A stretch of 64,000 nt of DNA from Clostridia bacterium. Its GTDB lineage: Bacteria; Bacillota; Clostridia; Caldicoprobacterales; Caldicoprobacteraceae. The stretch covers positions 209,819-273,818 of the forward strand of contig PKRC01000001.1 in NCBI GenBank assembly GCA_017577715.1, read 5' to 3'. A program made the position numbers and the translations under genes. Below the pieces are notes generated by a model. That model saw only the letters and a program-made list of their open reading frames with translations. It was not told where the DNA came from and made no database searches. Every line of letters starts with the position of its first letter. The first letter of the stretch is position 1. Below, piece after piece: positions 33,240 to 42,936 of the stretch.

Positions 33240-33330
33240 TATACTTATATATTTTTAATTATATTTATAAAGTTGGAAGAAATTTGATCTCATTTTCGTC
33301 TATAACCGTAAAGTGTAATATTACAAGAGA

Positions 33331-34767
33331 TCATACTTTTAGCTCAGCATTACCGATAATCCGTTCCCGGTTTTGCTCCAGTATGGGCTTTATATGCTGT
33401 GATATGAACTCCTCTACCTGCTGGGGCGCTCTCCCCACGAAGTTGCGGGGATCCATTATGCGCTTTATCTCTTCCCGGCTCAACCTGAAGGCAGGATCAC
33501 TGGCTATGAGCTCCAAGAGGTTGTTATCCTCTCCTAAAGCCTTAACTCTCCTTGCAGCTTCCATGGAGTACTGCCTGATCCTTTCGTGCAGCTCTTGTCG
33601 ATCTCCACCCCTCTTTACGGCTTCCATGAGGATGTATTCGGTTGCCATAAAGGGCAGTTCCTCCCTAATCCTCCGTTCAATGACTTTTGGATATACCACA
33701 AGGCCGCTGACTATGTTGATATATATGTTCAAGATGGCATCCACAGCCAAGAAGCATTCGGCTATGACTATGCGCCTGTTGGCCGAGTCGTCCAGCGTCC
33801 TCTCCAGCCACTGGGTAGAAGCAGTGATAGCCGGATTTAAGGCATTGACCACCACATACCTTGCCAGGGAGCACATTCTTTCAGCCTTCATGGGATTTCG
33901 TTTGTATGCCATGGCGGATGAGCCTATTTGTTTTTCTCCAAATGGCTCTTCCAGTTCTTTGAGGCTTTGTAGCAAGCGCAGATCATTTCCAAATTTATAT
34001 GCGCTTTGAGCTATGGAGCTCAATAGGTTCAATATTCTGCTATCCAGTTTCCTCGGATAGGTTTGGCCAGTAACCGGATAGGCGCGCTCAAAACCCAGCT
34101 TTTCAAGGACTTTTCTTTCGAGGAGCTTTACCTTTTCATGGTTGTTGTCAAATAGCGTGAGGAAGCTAGCCTGGGTCCCTGTGGTGCCCTTAACTCCGCG
34201 AAGCCGTATGCTGCTCCACACCTGTTCCCACTCTTCCAGGTCGAGCATGAGGTCCTGAAGCCATAGGCATGCCCTCTTTCCCACCGTTGTGAGCTGTGCC
34301 GGCTGAAAATGGGTGAATCCCAGGGTTAGCATATTCTTATATTTCAGCGCAAACTGTGATAAATAGTACATGCAGGTTATGAGCTTGCTCTTTATAATAT
34401 TGAGCCCATCCATCATTATCAGAATATCGGCATTATCGGTAACGTAACAGCTTGTGGCACCAAGGTGTATGATGGGCTTTGCCTTGGGACACTGCTCCCC
34501 GTATGCGTGAACGTGGGCCATGACGTCATGGCGTACCTCTTTTTCCTTTTGCTGTGCCACGTCATAGTTAATGCAGCTCTGATGGGCTTTCATCTCATCT
34601 ATCTGTTCTTGCGTGATGTTGAGCCCCAGTTCCTTCTGGGCTTCAGCCAATGCTATCCACAGCCTGCGCCATGTCCTGAATTTCTTGTCGTCCGAGAAGT
34701 TCTCCAGCATCTCTTTTGAAGCATATCTGGTTACGAGCGGATTCTGATATATTTGGTGCGACTCCAT
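33331..34767 (-). CDS. purB: Adenylosuccinate lyase
   Basis: PurB performs two fumarate-releasing steps in purine synthesis. The 478-residue protein has the lyase signature SSAMAYKRNPMKAE with the catalytic serine loop, HLGATSCYVTDNAD and TLGFTHFQPAQLTT (catalytic histidine). ATG 34767 follows GAAGGGG; the longer start at 34815 adds a non-homologous stretch. It is convergent with the recombinase gene and is not in a pur operon. Confidence 0.95.
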   Translation of the reverse strand: MESHQIYQNPLVTRYASKEMLENFSDDKKFRTWRRLWIALAEAQKELGLNITQEQIDEMKAHQSCINYDVAQQKEKEVRHDVMAHVHAYGEQCPKAKPIIHLGATSCYVTDNADILIMMDGLNIIKSKLITCMYYLSQFALKYKNMLTLGFTHFQPAQLTTVGKRACLWLQDLMLDLEEWEQVWSSIRLRGVKGTTGTQASFLTLFDNNHEKVKLLERKVLEKLGFERAYPVTGQTYPRKLDSRILNLLSSIAQSAYKFGNDLRLLQSLKELEEPFGEKQIGSSAMAYKRNPMKAERMCSLARYVVVNALNPAITASTQWLERTLDDSANRRIVIAECFLAVDAILNIYINIVSGLVVYPKVIERRIREELPFMATEYILMEAVKRGGDRQELHERIRQYSMEAARRVKALGEDNNLLELIASDPAFRLSREEIKRIMDPRNFVGRAPQQVEEFISQHIKPILEQNRERIIGNAELKV

Positions 34768-34992
34768 AACGCATACCCCTTCTATTTTACGATATTTTAC
34801 GATAAATTTTATCATTTATTACAAAATTCGACGCCAAATAGGGACTTTCCTGCCACAACATCGCATTTTTTAATCAACCATATCGTCTATGCTGGGTTAA
34901 GCCAATAACATTCCTACATTTGGTATAAAATCCATATGGCGAGCTTGCTGTTTAGTAAGTGTAAACAGTCTTCTCTAACGCTACAATCAATT

Positions 34993-35020
34993 AAAAAAGA
35001 GGGGAATAATATAACTCCCC
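34993..35020 (-). terminator. Terminator after the aminotransferase gene
   Basis: On the minus strand GGGGA (35020-35016) pairs with TCCCC (35005-35001), followed by TCTTTTTT. The stem is short, so confidence is moderate. A run of nine C is next to it. Confidence 0.45.
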
Positions 35021-35037
35021 CCCCCTATTGCTTTAAC

Positions 35038-36234
35038 TTAGTCCTCCAGTTCCTTGATAAAAGCCTCTATCCTATCCAGCCCCTTCTTTATATTATCCAG
35101 GGATAGAGCATATGACAGCCTTACGTAATTGTCAGCACCAAAAGCTATTCCTGGTACCACCGCGACCATCTGTGCATCCAGCAACGCATCTGCAAAGGAA
35201 AGAGATCCATCTATGCGCCTGCCCTTATAGCTTTTACCTATCACTTGGCTTATGTTCAGCAACACGTAAAACGCACCTTTTGGCATATTACAGGATAAAC
35301 CGGGTATGGAATTGATCCTTTCGACCATGAATTTCCTTCTCTTGTCAAACTCTGCTACCATGGTTTTGACCTGGTCTTTAGGTCCCTTCAGAGCAGCCAG
35401 GCTGGCGTATTGCGCTATGGAATTGGGGTTAGAAGTGGTATGGCTCTGTACGTTGGACATCACTTTCACCACTTCTTCATGGGCAGCTGCATATCCTATT
35501 CGCCATCCTGTCATGGCGTAAGTCTTTGACACTCCGTTTACTACGATGGTTAAATCCTTTATCTCAGGTCCCAAAGAAGCGATGCTTACATGCTGTAATC
35601 CATCATATACCATCGCTTCATATACCTCATCCGATATTACAAATAGCTGACTTTCCACAGCTATTTCGGCTATAGCTTGAAGCTCAGCGGGTTCATATAC
35701 GCAACCACACGGATTGTTGGGAGTGTTTAAGACCAAAGCCTTGGTTTTAGGAGTTATGGCTTTTTTTAAATCTTCAGGCCTAAGCTTGAAGTGGTCTTCT
35801 TCTCTGGTTTGGACAAAAACCGGCACACCATCGGCAAGTTTTACCAGCTCGGGATAGCTTAGCCAGTAGGGCGATGGTATTATGACCTCATCTCCTGGAT
35901 TGAGTATGGCCTGAAAGGCATTATACAGAGAGTGCTTTGCACCGTTGGATACGATTATCTGGCTTGGCTTATAGTCCAAGCCGTTATCCTCTTTAAATTT
36001 ACGGCATATAGCCTCCTTAAGCTCGACGATTCCTGCTACGGGAGTATATCGAGTCATGCCTCGATCGAGAGCCTCTTTTGCAGCTTCTTTGATGAAAGAT
36101 GGAGTATCGAAATCTGGCTCACCTGCTCCGAATCCTACAACATCCATTCCGTCAGCTTTCATTTTTTTTGCCTTGGCATCAATGGCAAGTGTCAGAGATC
36201 CTGAAATAGAGGAACTTTTGGATGACAACCTCAA
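35038..36234 (-). CDS. Pyridoxal phosphate-dependent aspartate aminotransferase
   Basis: A class I aminotransferase of the Bacillus AspB type that moves the amino group between aspartate and 2-oxoglutarate. The 398-residue protein has VGFGAGEPDFDTP, TPNNPCGCVYEP, ISDEVYEAMVYDG and the PLP-lysine motif VNGVSKTYAMTGWRIGY, with the C-terminal arginine in YVRLSYALS. I chose TTG 36234 because GAGGAGG lies eight bases before it and the N-terminus then matches the family; a longer frame begins at 36309. Confidence 0.9.
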   Translation of the reverse strand: MRLSSKSSSISGSLTLAIDAKAKKMKADGMDVVGFGAGEPDFDTPSFIKEAAKEALDRGMTRYTPVAGIVELKEAICRKFKEDNGLDYKPSQIIVSNGAKHSLYNAFQAILNPGDEVIIPSPYWLSYPELVKLADGVPVFVQTREEDHFKLRPEDLKKAITPKTKALVLNTPNNPCGCVYEPAELQAIAEIAVESQLFVISDEVYEAMVYDGLQHVSIASLGPEIKDLTIVVNGVSKTYAMTGWRIGYAAAHEEVVKVMSNVQSHTTSNPNSIAQYASLAALKGPKDQVKTMVAEFDKRRKFMVERINSIPGLSCNMPKGAFYVLLNISQVIGKSYKGRRIDGSLSFADALLDAQMVAVVPGIAFGADNYVRLSYALSLDNIKKGLDRIEAFIKELED

Positions 36235-36341
36235 CTTATATTCCTCCTCAAATGAAAGATTAAAAAAATAATCCATCATTTTGTCAGGTATTATATCATG
36301 AATTTGCATTATCGTCTATGCCTTTATTCATTTTATTTTCA

Positions 36342-37223
36342 TTATACTGATTGTGTGAGCCTATTAGTTACATGTGCCATCCTTTTAAGGTCTTCTATGA
36401 TGCTACAGGGCATCTTTATGTCACCCAACTGGGGCATATCCTTTCCCTTTTCACCATGGTAATCGCTGCCGCCCGTTACGATAAGGCCGTGCTCATGGGC
36501 CAACCTCCTGTAATGCTCGCATTGCTCGGGGGTATGTTTGCTGTGTATTGCTTCAATGCCATTGACACCAAACTCTATGGCAAGCATGGCGTGTTTTTGA
36601 TCCTTTAGCAAACCTGGGTGCGCCAGCACAGGCACTCCACCCGCATCTTTGATGAGCTTTATGCCTTGTTCAATCGTCAGATGGTATCTGGGCTCGTAAG
36701 CCGGGCAGTGGGTCCCAATATACTTCTCAAAAGCCTCTGCGATATCTTTTACTATACCCTTCTTAACCAATACTCTAGCGATGTGCGGCCTTCCCACAGC
36801 CCCTTGGGTTACTTCCTTCTTTACCTCTTCAAAGGATATATCGAAATTGTATATCCTCCTTAAGTTTTCAACCATCCTTTTGCCTCGTACCCATCTGGCA
36901 TGGCGTAGACTTGCAAGCATATCTTGAAGCCAGGGAAGATCATAGTTAATATAATAGCCTAATATGTGAACTTCCTCGTCATCTGCCTTGGTGTTGAGCT
37001 CTATACCCGGGACTATTTGTACTCCCAGCCGTTCTCCTGCTGTTATGGCTTCTCTTAAGCCGTCGGTGGAATCATGGTCGGTAATGCCAATCGCCATAAG
37101 GCCTGCCTGTAGGGCTTGGGCGACCAGCTGTGATGGGGTCAGTAGCCCGTCGGAAGCCGTGGTGTGGGTATGTAAGTCGACAAAATATTCGTGTTTTTTC
37201 TGTGCATCAAAGCAGCAGACCAT
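36342..37223 (-). CDS. PHP-domain phosphoesterase
   Basis: The 293-residue protein is a PHP metal-dependent phosphoesterase of the YciV/RNase AM type, which acts on 3',5'-bisphosphate nucleotides or RNA 5' ends. Metal motifs: DLHTHTTASDG, GITDHDSTDG, GIELNT, VLAHPG, and GSDYHG. ATG 37223 follows AAGGAG. It precedes (in the minus direction) the aminotransferase and follows a dipeptidase gene. The exact substrate is inferred from family. Confidence 0.85.
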   Translation of the reverse strand: MVCCFDAQKKHEYFVDLHTHTTASDGLLTPSQLVAQALQAGLMAIGITDHDSTDGLREAITAGERLGVQIVPGIELNTKADDEEVHILGYYINYDLPWLQDMLASLRHARWVRGKRMVENLRRIYNFDISFEEVKKEVTQGAVGRPHIARVLVKKGIVKDIAEAFEKYIGTHCPAYEPRYHLTIEQGIKLIKDAGGVPVLAHPGLLKDQKHAMLAIEFGVNGIEAIHSKHTPEQCEHYRRLAHEHGLIVTGGSDYHGEKGKDMPQLGDIKMPCSIIEDLKRMAHVTNRLTQSV

Positions 37224-37253
37224 GTGCAGCACTCCTTTTGGCCAATGTGTTTG

Positions 37254-38201
37254 CTATTTTAATATCTTCTCCATTATGCGTAAAAAATTGTTATGGCATA
37301 TTTTGCGCACGTCTTCTTCGCTGTAGTTTAGTCTGAGCAGCCCTTCTATTATGTGGGGAAAGCTCTGTGGGCCTTCTATCCCCTGCGGCAGGCTTTCGAT
37401 GCCATCAAAGTCGGAACCAAATGCTATGCAGTCTATCCCTGCCAAACCGCCAATGTATTCTATATGCCTTATTATATCTGCAATTCCTGCATCTCCCCTC
37501 TTGCTTAAAAAAGGAGGATAAAAGTTTATGCCGATGACTCCGCCTTTTAAGGCAATTGCCTTGATCTGTTCATCGTTCAAGTTTCGCGGGTGGGGACAAA
37601 TGGCTTTGGCATTTGAATGGGAAGCTATGACAGGCTGCTGGGAGACTTCCATAACATCCCAAAAAGCTTCTTCGGACGCGTGGGATACATCTACTATCAT
37701 TCCCATATCGTTCATGCCCTTTATTATCTGGTTGCCAAAAGGTGTGAGGCCATATCGGTTATGGGTATCCATCGCAGCGCCTGCTATCTGGTTGCTACGG
37801 TTCCAGGTAAGGGTCATAAGCCTGACTCCTGCGCCGTAAAGCACTTCTAAATTAGAAAAATTCCCTTCCAGCACCTCACCACCTTCTACCGTCAACAAGG
37901 CACCGATTTTGCCTGCCTCAAGCGCATCCTCTACATCATTAAAACGCAATATGGGATAGAAATAGGCAACATACTTATCGAGCATCCTTTGATATCTGTC
38001 AATGCGCTGTAGCCCCATGTGGAAATATTCGCCTGTAAACGACGGGTCCATCCATACGGCAAAGAATTGAATGCCCACCCTACCTGCATATAGCCCCGAG
38101 ATAGAAACATGGTTATTGTTCGGGCATTCTATAGCACCTATGTCATCAAGCTTGCTTATGGTATCGCAATGGCCGTCAATAACAAAAAATGGACTATGCA
38201 T
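37254..38201 (-). CDS. Membrane dipeptidase-family (M19) peptidase
   Basis: The 315-residue protein belongs to family M19, zinc enzymes that hydrolyse dipeptides, including D-containing ones. Motifs: IDGHCDTISKL (His-x-Asp), TVEGGEVLEG (bridging Glu), DVSHASEEAFWDV, IASHSNAKAICPHPRNL and GSDFDGIE. ATG 38201 is preferred to an in-frame TTG 38228. No signal peptide is seen, so it is cytoplasmic. Confidence 0.88.
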   Translation of the reverse strand: MHSPFFVIDGHCDTISKLDDIGAIECPNNNHVSISGLYAGRVGIQFFAVWMDPSFTGEYFHMGLQRIDRYQRMLDKYVAYFYPILRFNDVEDALEAGKIGALLTVEGGEVLEGNFSNLEVLYGAGVRLMTLTWNRSNQIAGAAMDTHNRYGLTPFGNQIIKGMNDMGMIVDVSHASEEAFWDVMEVSQQPVIASHSNAKAICPHPRNLNDEQIKAIALKGGVIGINFYPPFLSKRGDAGIADIIRHIEYIGGLAGIDCIAFGSDFDGIESLPQGIEGPQSFPHIIEGLLRLNYSEEDVRKICHNNFLRIMEKILK

Positions 38202-38300
38202 ATCTCTTCTCAACCCCCCAGTTTTCAATAAACATGAAAATAGAGTAAGCTTCTACTTTTCAGCATATGCCGATGGGGGGTGACTGTAAATCTACGGGCA

Positions 38301-38332
38301 AAAAATAAAACCTACCTTGCGGTAGGTTTTAT
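38301..38332 (-). terminator. Terminator of spoVS
   Basis: A 12-bp perfect stem (38305-38316 with 38321-38332, loop TTGC), followed on the minus strand by TTTTT. It overlaps the spoVS stop. Confidence 0.85.
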
Positions 38333-38589
38333 CGAGGTTCTACAATCAACTTTATAGCTGTTCTCTCTTCTCCATCAATTATGACGTCGGTAAAGGCGGG
38401 GATACAGATCAGATCTACGCCGCTAGGTGCTACAAAACCTCTCGCAATGGCTACGGCCTTTACTGCCTGATTAATTGCTCCTGCCCCTATCGCTTGAAGT
38501 TCGGCTGATCCTCGCTCGCGTAAGACCCCTGCTAACGCACCTGCGACAGCATTAGGATTGGATTTAGCTGATACCTTTAATACCTCCAT
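38329..38589 (-). CDS. spoVS: Stage V sporulation protein S
   Basis: SpoVS is a small Alba-like protein needed for normal spore coat and cortex formation. The 86-residue product matches almost end to end: MEVLKVSAKSNPNAVAGALA, GAGAINQAVKAVAIARGFVAP and IPAFTDVIIDGEERTAIKL. It is monocistronic between a sigma-H-like promoter and a terminator, and lies next to rny as in Bacillus. Confidence 0.97.
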   Translation of the reverse strand: MEVLKVSAKSNPNAVAGALAGVLRERGSAELQAIGAGAINQAVKAVAIARGFVAPSGVDLICIPAFTDVIIDGEERTAIKLIVEPR

Positions 38590-38637
38590 GGTTTGACCCC
38601 CTATTGCTTTTTTGTTTTGAATGATTTTCTATTTCGT

Positions 38638-38665
38638 ATTATTCTACATTTATTAAAAAAATCCT
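38638..38665 (-). promoter_or_regulatory. Sigma-H-like promoter of spoVS
   Basis: On the minus strand AGGATTT (38665-38659), a 14-bp spacer and GAATAAT (38644-38638), 49 bp before the start codon. This fits the sigma-H consensus (AGGAWWT, GAAT), and Bacillus spoVS is known to depend on sigma-H. Confidence 0.6.
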
Positions 38666-38742
38666 TCTTTTGGAATGTAAATTTTTCTTGTTTAAAAACA
38701 TATAATAAAACATATAATAATGAAGAATCCCAAAAATTTAAA

Positions 38743-38769
38743 AAGGTGTGACTATATATGCCACACCTT
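38743..38769 (-). terminator. Terminator of rny
   Basis: AAGGTGTG (38743-38750) pairs with CACACCTT (38762-38769); on the minus strand a TTTTT run follows. The right arm includes the rny stop. Confidence 0.8.
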
Positions 38770-40312
38770 ATTTTGCGTATTCAATGGCTCTAGTTTCTCT
38801 AATAACATTGACCTTTATTTGCCCTGGGTATTCAAGCTCTTTTTCTATACGCTTTACTATTTCCCTAGCCATTAAGAGCGCCTGGTCATCGCTTACCTTA
38901 TCAGGTTTTACTATAATCCTAATTTCGCGTCCTGCCTGGATTGCAAAGGATTTTTCCACTCCTGCAAAGGAATTGGCAATCTCTTCTAGCTTTTCTAACC
39001 GCTTGATATAAGCCTCCAAAGTTTCCCTTCTGGCTCCTGGCCTTGCTGCAGAAATAGCATCTGCAGCCTGTACCAGTATAGCTTCAACGGTATTGGGTTC
39101 TACATCGCCGTGGTGAGCCATTATGGCATGCACCACATCAGCGCTTTCGCGATATCTTTTAGCCAGGTCAGCTCCGATTTGAGTATGAGAACCTTCCATT
39201 TCGTGGTCCACCGCTTTCCCAATATCATGTAGCAGACCAGCCCGTTTAGCAAGTTTCTGGTCGGCTCCCAGCTCAGCAGCCATAATACCTGCCAGGTGAG
39301 CTACCTCAATGGAGTGTTTCAACACGTTTTGGCCATAGCTGGTCCTGTATTTCAGCTTACCCAACAACTTGACCAACTCGGGATGAATTCCATGTATCCC
39401 AACCTCAAATATGGCCTGCTCACCTGCTTCGCGTATCTGGTTTTCAACCTCTTTTTTGGCCTTTTCTACCATTTCTTCTATGCGAGCCGGGTGTATTCTT
39501 CCGTCCAGTATGAGTTTTTCGAGGGCGATGCGGGCAATTTCCCTTCTTATAGGATCAAATCCCGACAATATGACGGCTTCTGGTGTATCGTCGATTATTA
39601 AATCGATCCCAGTCAGCGTTTCCAAAGTGCGAATATTGCGCCCTTCTCGCCCGATAATCCTCCCCTTCATCTCGTCATTGGGGAGTTCTACAACCGAAAC
39701 GGTTGATTCAGCTACATGATCAGCGGCGAACTTTTGAATAGCCAGCGATATTATATCGCGAGCTCTCTTATCGACCTCCTCCTTCAGCCTGTTCTCATAC
39801 TCTCGAATCTTCATGGCTATTTCATGGGTAAGTTCCTTCTCTACGTTGCCAAGCAATATCTCTCGAGCTTGATCCTGGCTTAACTGTGCGATGCGTTCTA
39901 GTTCGCTTACCTGGCGCTTATGCAGCTCTTCAACCTCTTCACGCATCCTCTGAATTTCTTTTTGCAAGTTATTGAGGCTTTCTTCCTTTTGTTCCAAAAT
40001 TTCAGCTCTTTTATCAAGGCCTTCTTCCTTTTGCTGGAGTCTGCGTTCTATCCTTTGAATTTCATTTCGCCTTTCGCGAGTTTCCCTTTCAAATTCACTT
40101 CGCAGTTTGTGAATCTCTTCTTTTGCCTCAAGTAAGGTCTCCCTTTTTAGTGCTTCAGCCTGCTTTTTAGCCTCCTCAACGATCTTTCTAGCGGCCTCTT
40201 CGGCATTGCCTATCTTCTCCTCTACAATCCGCTTTCGGTAATTGTATCCCAGGACGCCCGCTCCAATGGCTACTACTACCAGGGCAAATCCCATTAGTAG
40301 TATCTCTGCCAC
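38768..40312 (-). CDS. rny: Ribonuclease Y
   Basis: RNase Y is the membrane-tethered endonuclease that starts mRNA decay in most Bacillota. The 514-residue protein has an N-terminal membrane helix (ILLMGFALVVVAIGAGVLGY), a long charged coiled coil (about residues 30-190), a KH domain (GRIIGREGRNIRTLETLTG) and an HD domain (HSIEVAHLAGIMAAEL, LLHDIGKAVDHE). It lies between recA and spoVS, the conserved order. Confidence 0.97.
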   Translation of the reverse strand: MAEILLMGFALVVVAIGAGVLGYNYRKRIVEEKIGNAEEAARKIVEEAKKQAEALKRETLLEAKEEIHKLRSEFERETRERRNEIQRIERRLQQKEEGLDKRAEILEQKEESLNNLQKEIQRMREEVEELHKRQVSELERIAQLSQDQAREILLGNVEKELTHEIAMKIREYENRLKEEVDKRARDIISLAIQKFAADHVAESTVSVVELPNDEMKGRIIGREGRNIRTLETLTGIDLIIDDTPEAVILSGFDPIRREIARIALEKLILDGRIHPARIEEMVEKAKKEVENQIREAGEQAIFEVGIHGIHPELVKLLGKLKYRTSYGQNVLKHSIEVAHLAGIMAAELGADQKLAKRAGLLHDIGKAVDHEMEGSHTQIGADLAKRYRESADVVHAIMAHHGDVEPNTVEAILVQAADAISAARPGARRETLEAYIKRLEKLEEIANSFAGVEKSFAIQAGREIRIIVKPDKVSDDQALLMAREIVKRIEKELEYPGQIKVNVIRETRAIEYAK

Positions 40313-40530
40313 GGATTTATGGACACCTCCTCGCTACTTCAATGGAGCATCGCTGAGACAAAGAACTTCCTGCGTTTACCTCGTTTGTCCAGCGGGCATT
40401 GGGTTGGATACATCAATACTCTCTATGAATTTATACAAGGATCAGGTGTAAACTACTTACCTTTAATTGTATATCTTTTACTTATTCATGTCAACAATTG
40501 AGGATGTAAAACTCCTTAAACCACCGCCAT

Positions 40531-41559
40531 TTATTCTATCTCATCTTGGCTGGAGGAAGTTGGAAGTTCTATCACTTGCCCTAATTTAAACTCTTCCCTG
40601 ATTTTCTGTTCAATCTCAGCCGCTATATGGGGGTTTTCCTTGAGGAACTGTCTGGCATTCTCCTTCCCCTGTCCGAGCCTTATATCGCCATACGAATACC
40701 AAGCACCGCTTTTATTTACAATATTAATGGAGCAAGCCAGATCCAGTATGCTGCCTTCCCTGGAGATACCCTGTCCGTATATTATGTCGAATTCCGCTTC
40801 TTTAAAAGGAGGAGCAACTTTGTTCTTTACTACCTTTACCCGTGTACGGCTACCTATGGGTTCAGAACCCTGCTTTATGGTATCCACGCGCCGCACATCC
40901 AGCCGCACAGAAGCATAAAACTTAAGCGCCCTTCCTCCAGGCGTAGTTTCGGGGTTACCAAACGTCACGCCCACTTTTTCTCTCAACTGATTTATGAAAA
41001 TAGCAACTGTTCGTGATTTGTTTATAGCTCCCGATAGCTTGCGCAGGGCCTGTGACATCAGCCTAGCTTGCAGGCCAACATGGGCATCGCCCATTTCGCC
41101 TTCCAATTCGGCACGCGGCACCAGCGCTGCTACCGAGTCAACCACGATCACATCAACGGCTCCGCTACGCACCAGGGCTTCGGTGATCTCAAGCGCTTGC
41201 TCGCCGGTGTCGGGCTGCGAGACTAGCAAATTATCTATGTCCACTCCTAAATTTTTGGCATAATGGGGATCCAAGGCATTTTCGGCGTCTATAAATGCAG
41301 CTATGCCGCCCATCTTTTGTGCTTCGGCAATGACGTGCAGCGCCACTGTCGTCTTACCCGAGGATTCGGGACCGAATATCTCCACTACCCTTCCCCTCGG
41401 CAATCCTCCCACTCCAAGCGCAATGTCTAAGTCCAACACGCCTGTGGGTATTACTTCTACATTCATGTGGCTGGATTGACCCAGCTTCATGATTGAACCC
41501 TTACCAAACTGTCTCTCAATTTGGCTGATAGCCATCTCAAGCGCTTTAGCTTTATCCAT
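40531..41559 (-). CDS. recA: Recombinase RecA
   Basis: RecA forms filaments on ssDNA for strand exchange and triggers LexA cleavage. The 342-residue protein has Walker A GPESSGKTTVALH, the MAW motif region, the L2 loop and INQLREKVGV. ATG 41559 gives the family N-terminus (MDKAKALEMAISQIERQ). The in-frame GTG 41622 lies only about five bases from the predicted transcription start and inside the LexA box, so it is unlikely; the ribosome site before 41559 is weak. An SOS promoter lies directly upstream. Confidence 0.96.
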   Translation of the reverse strand: MDKAKALEMAISQIERQFGKGSIMKLGQSSHMNVEVIPTGVLDLDIALGVGGLPRGRVVEIFGPESSGKTTVALHVIAEAQKMGGIAAFIDAENALDPHYAKNLGVDIDNLLVSQPDTGEQALEITEALVRSGAVDVIVVDSVAALVPRAELEGEMGDAHVGLQARLMSQALRKLSGAINKSRTVAIFINQLREKVGVTFGNPETTPGGRALKFYASVRLDVRRVDTIKQGSEPIGSRTRVKVVKNKVAPPFKEAEFDIIYGQGISREGSILDLACSINIVNKSGAWYSYGDIRLGQGKENARQFLKENPHIAAEIEQKIREEFKLGQVIELPTSSSQDEIE

Positions 41560-41613
41560 GACCTCAAGCTCGGCTCTTTGAGCCGGATATTCACCTGCCT
41601 CTCTGTATTCTTT

Positions 41614-41627
41614 CGAACACACGTTCT
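41614..41627 (-). promoter_or_regulatory. LexA box at recA
   Basis: CGAACACACGTTCT fits the CGAAC-N4-GTTCG palindrome except for the last base. It covers the predicted transcription start of recA. Confidence 0.75.
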
Positions 41628-41633
41628 AATTCA

Positions 41634-41662
41634 ATTATAATGCAATCCATAGGAAGGGTCAA
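41634..41662 (-). promoter_or_regulatory. recA promoter
   Basis: On the minus strand TTGACC (41662-41657), 17-bp spacer, TATAAT (41639-41634), directly upstream of the LexA box. Confidence 0.8.
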
Positions 41663-41683
41663 GCGTTAAAAGCAATGGCCATC

Positions 41684-42919
41684 TCAAAGCTTAAGCAGCT
41701 TTCGGCGTAACAGATCCAGAGCTGTATTGGCAGTGGACAGCTTTATCCGCTTTCTGTTCCCCTGGTTATATATGCGGTTTACTTCTACATGGTTACCTGC
41801 AGCAATAGCGATATATGCCAGCCCTACAGGCTTTTCAGGGCTTCCACCGCCCGGACCGGCTATACCCGTCACTGCAAGACCTATATCGGCTCCGCTAGTT
41901 TTTAATATTCCTTCAGCCATTTCCTGTGCTGTCTGGGGGCTTACAGCACCATAAGCCTCTAGCGTTTCAGGCTTTACGCCCAACCGTTTTATTTTGGCCT
42001 GGTTGCTGTAGGTAACGCACGCCTCAAGGAGATTTTCGGAAATCCCCGGCACATCGGTCAACATGTTGCTTATGAGACCGCCGGTACAGGATTCGGCCAC
42101 AGCTAATGTCAAACCCTTCTCCTTAAGCAGTTTGGCTACCACCGTCTCCAGGCGATCATCGTCTACGCCATAGACGGCCTCACCGAGGCGCCTACGTATT
42201 TCGTCTTCAACGGGTTTTATCAGCTCAAGGGGGTCTTGGGATCGATGGCACTTAACCGTCAATCTAAGGGTAACTTCGCCATAGGATGCTAAAGGCGCAA
42301 TGGTTGGATTGCTCTGATTTTCAAGCAGATCCTTTATCATCTCTTCTACAGCCGATTCCCCGATGCCGTATATTCTGAGGATCCTTGAGAAGATCGTCTG
42401 GTCTTCTTTTCGGGTTAAATAGGGGATTACGTGGTTCTCAAACATGGGCTGCATCTCATAGGGAGGTCCTGGCAATATGATAAAGGTTTTCCCATCCCTT
42501 TCTATAATAGCCCCCGGAGCTGTTCCTACATCATTGGGAAGGACGATAGCTTCTTTGGGAAACATGGCCTGCTTTAGATTGTTTTCGGTCATGGTTCTGC
42601 CTCTTTTTGAGAAATACTCGCGTATAGCCTGCGCGCTGGGCTGATGGAGGACAAGCTCCAACCCTAAAAATTCAGCAACCGTCTCCTTTGTAAGGTCATC
42701 CATGGTGGGACCCAATCCGCCCGTGGTGATTATGATATCTGCTCGCTTGCACGCAATCTCAAGAGCACTCAGTAAGCGCTTTCTGTTATCCCCTACCACG
42801 GTATGGTAATACACGTTTAAGCCTACCGATGAGAGACGTTGAGATATATACTGGGCGTTGGTATTTGCGATCTGGCCCAGCAGCAGTTCGCTACCCACGG
42901 CAATGATCTCGGCATCCAT
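41684..42919 (-). CDS. cinA: Competence/damage-inducible protein A, nicotinamide-nucleotide amidase family
   Basis: The 411-residue protein has an N-terminal MoaB-like/COG1058 domain (AVGSELLLGQIANTNA, TTGGLGPTMDDLTKE) and a C-terminal PncC amidase domain (AVAESCTGGLISNMLT, VTGIAGPGGGSPEKPVG), which in other species deamidates nicotinamide mononucleotide. It lies between pgsA and recA as in Bacillus and many Gram-positives. Confidence 0.93.
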   Translation of the reverse strand: MDAEIIAVGSELLLGQIANTNAQYISQRLSSVGLNVYYHTVVGDNRKRLLSALEIACKRADIIITTGGLGPTMDDLTKETVAEFLGLELVLHQPSAQAIREYFSKRGRTMTENNLKQAMFPKEAIVLPNDVGTAPGAIIERDGKTFIILPGPPYEMQPMFENHVIPYLTRKEDQTIFSRILRIYGIGESAVEEMIKDLLENQSNPTIAPLASYGEVTLRLTVKCHRSQDPLELIKPVEDEIRRRLGEAVYGVDDDRLETVVAKLLKEKGLTLAVAESCTGGLISNMLTDVPGISENLLEACVTYSNQAKIKRLGVKPETLEAYGAVSPQTAQEMAEGILKTSGADIGLAVTGIAGPGGGSPEKPVGLAYIAIAAGNHVEVNRIYNQGNRKRIKLSTANTALDLLRRKLLKL

Positions 42920-42936
42920 AGCATTTCTCTCTCCCT

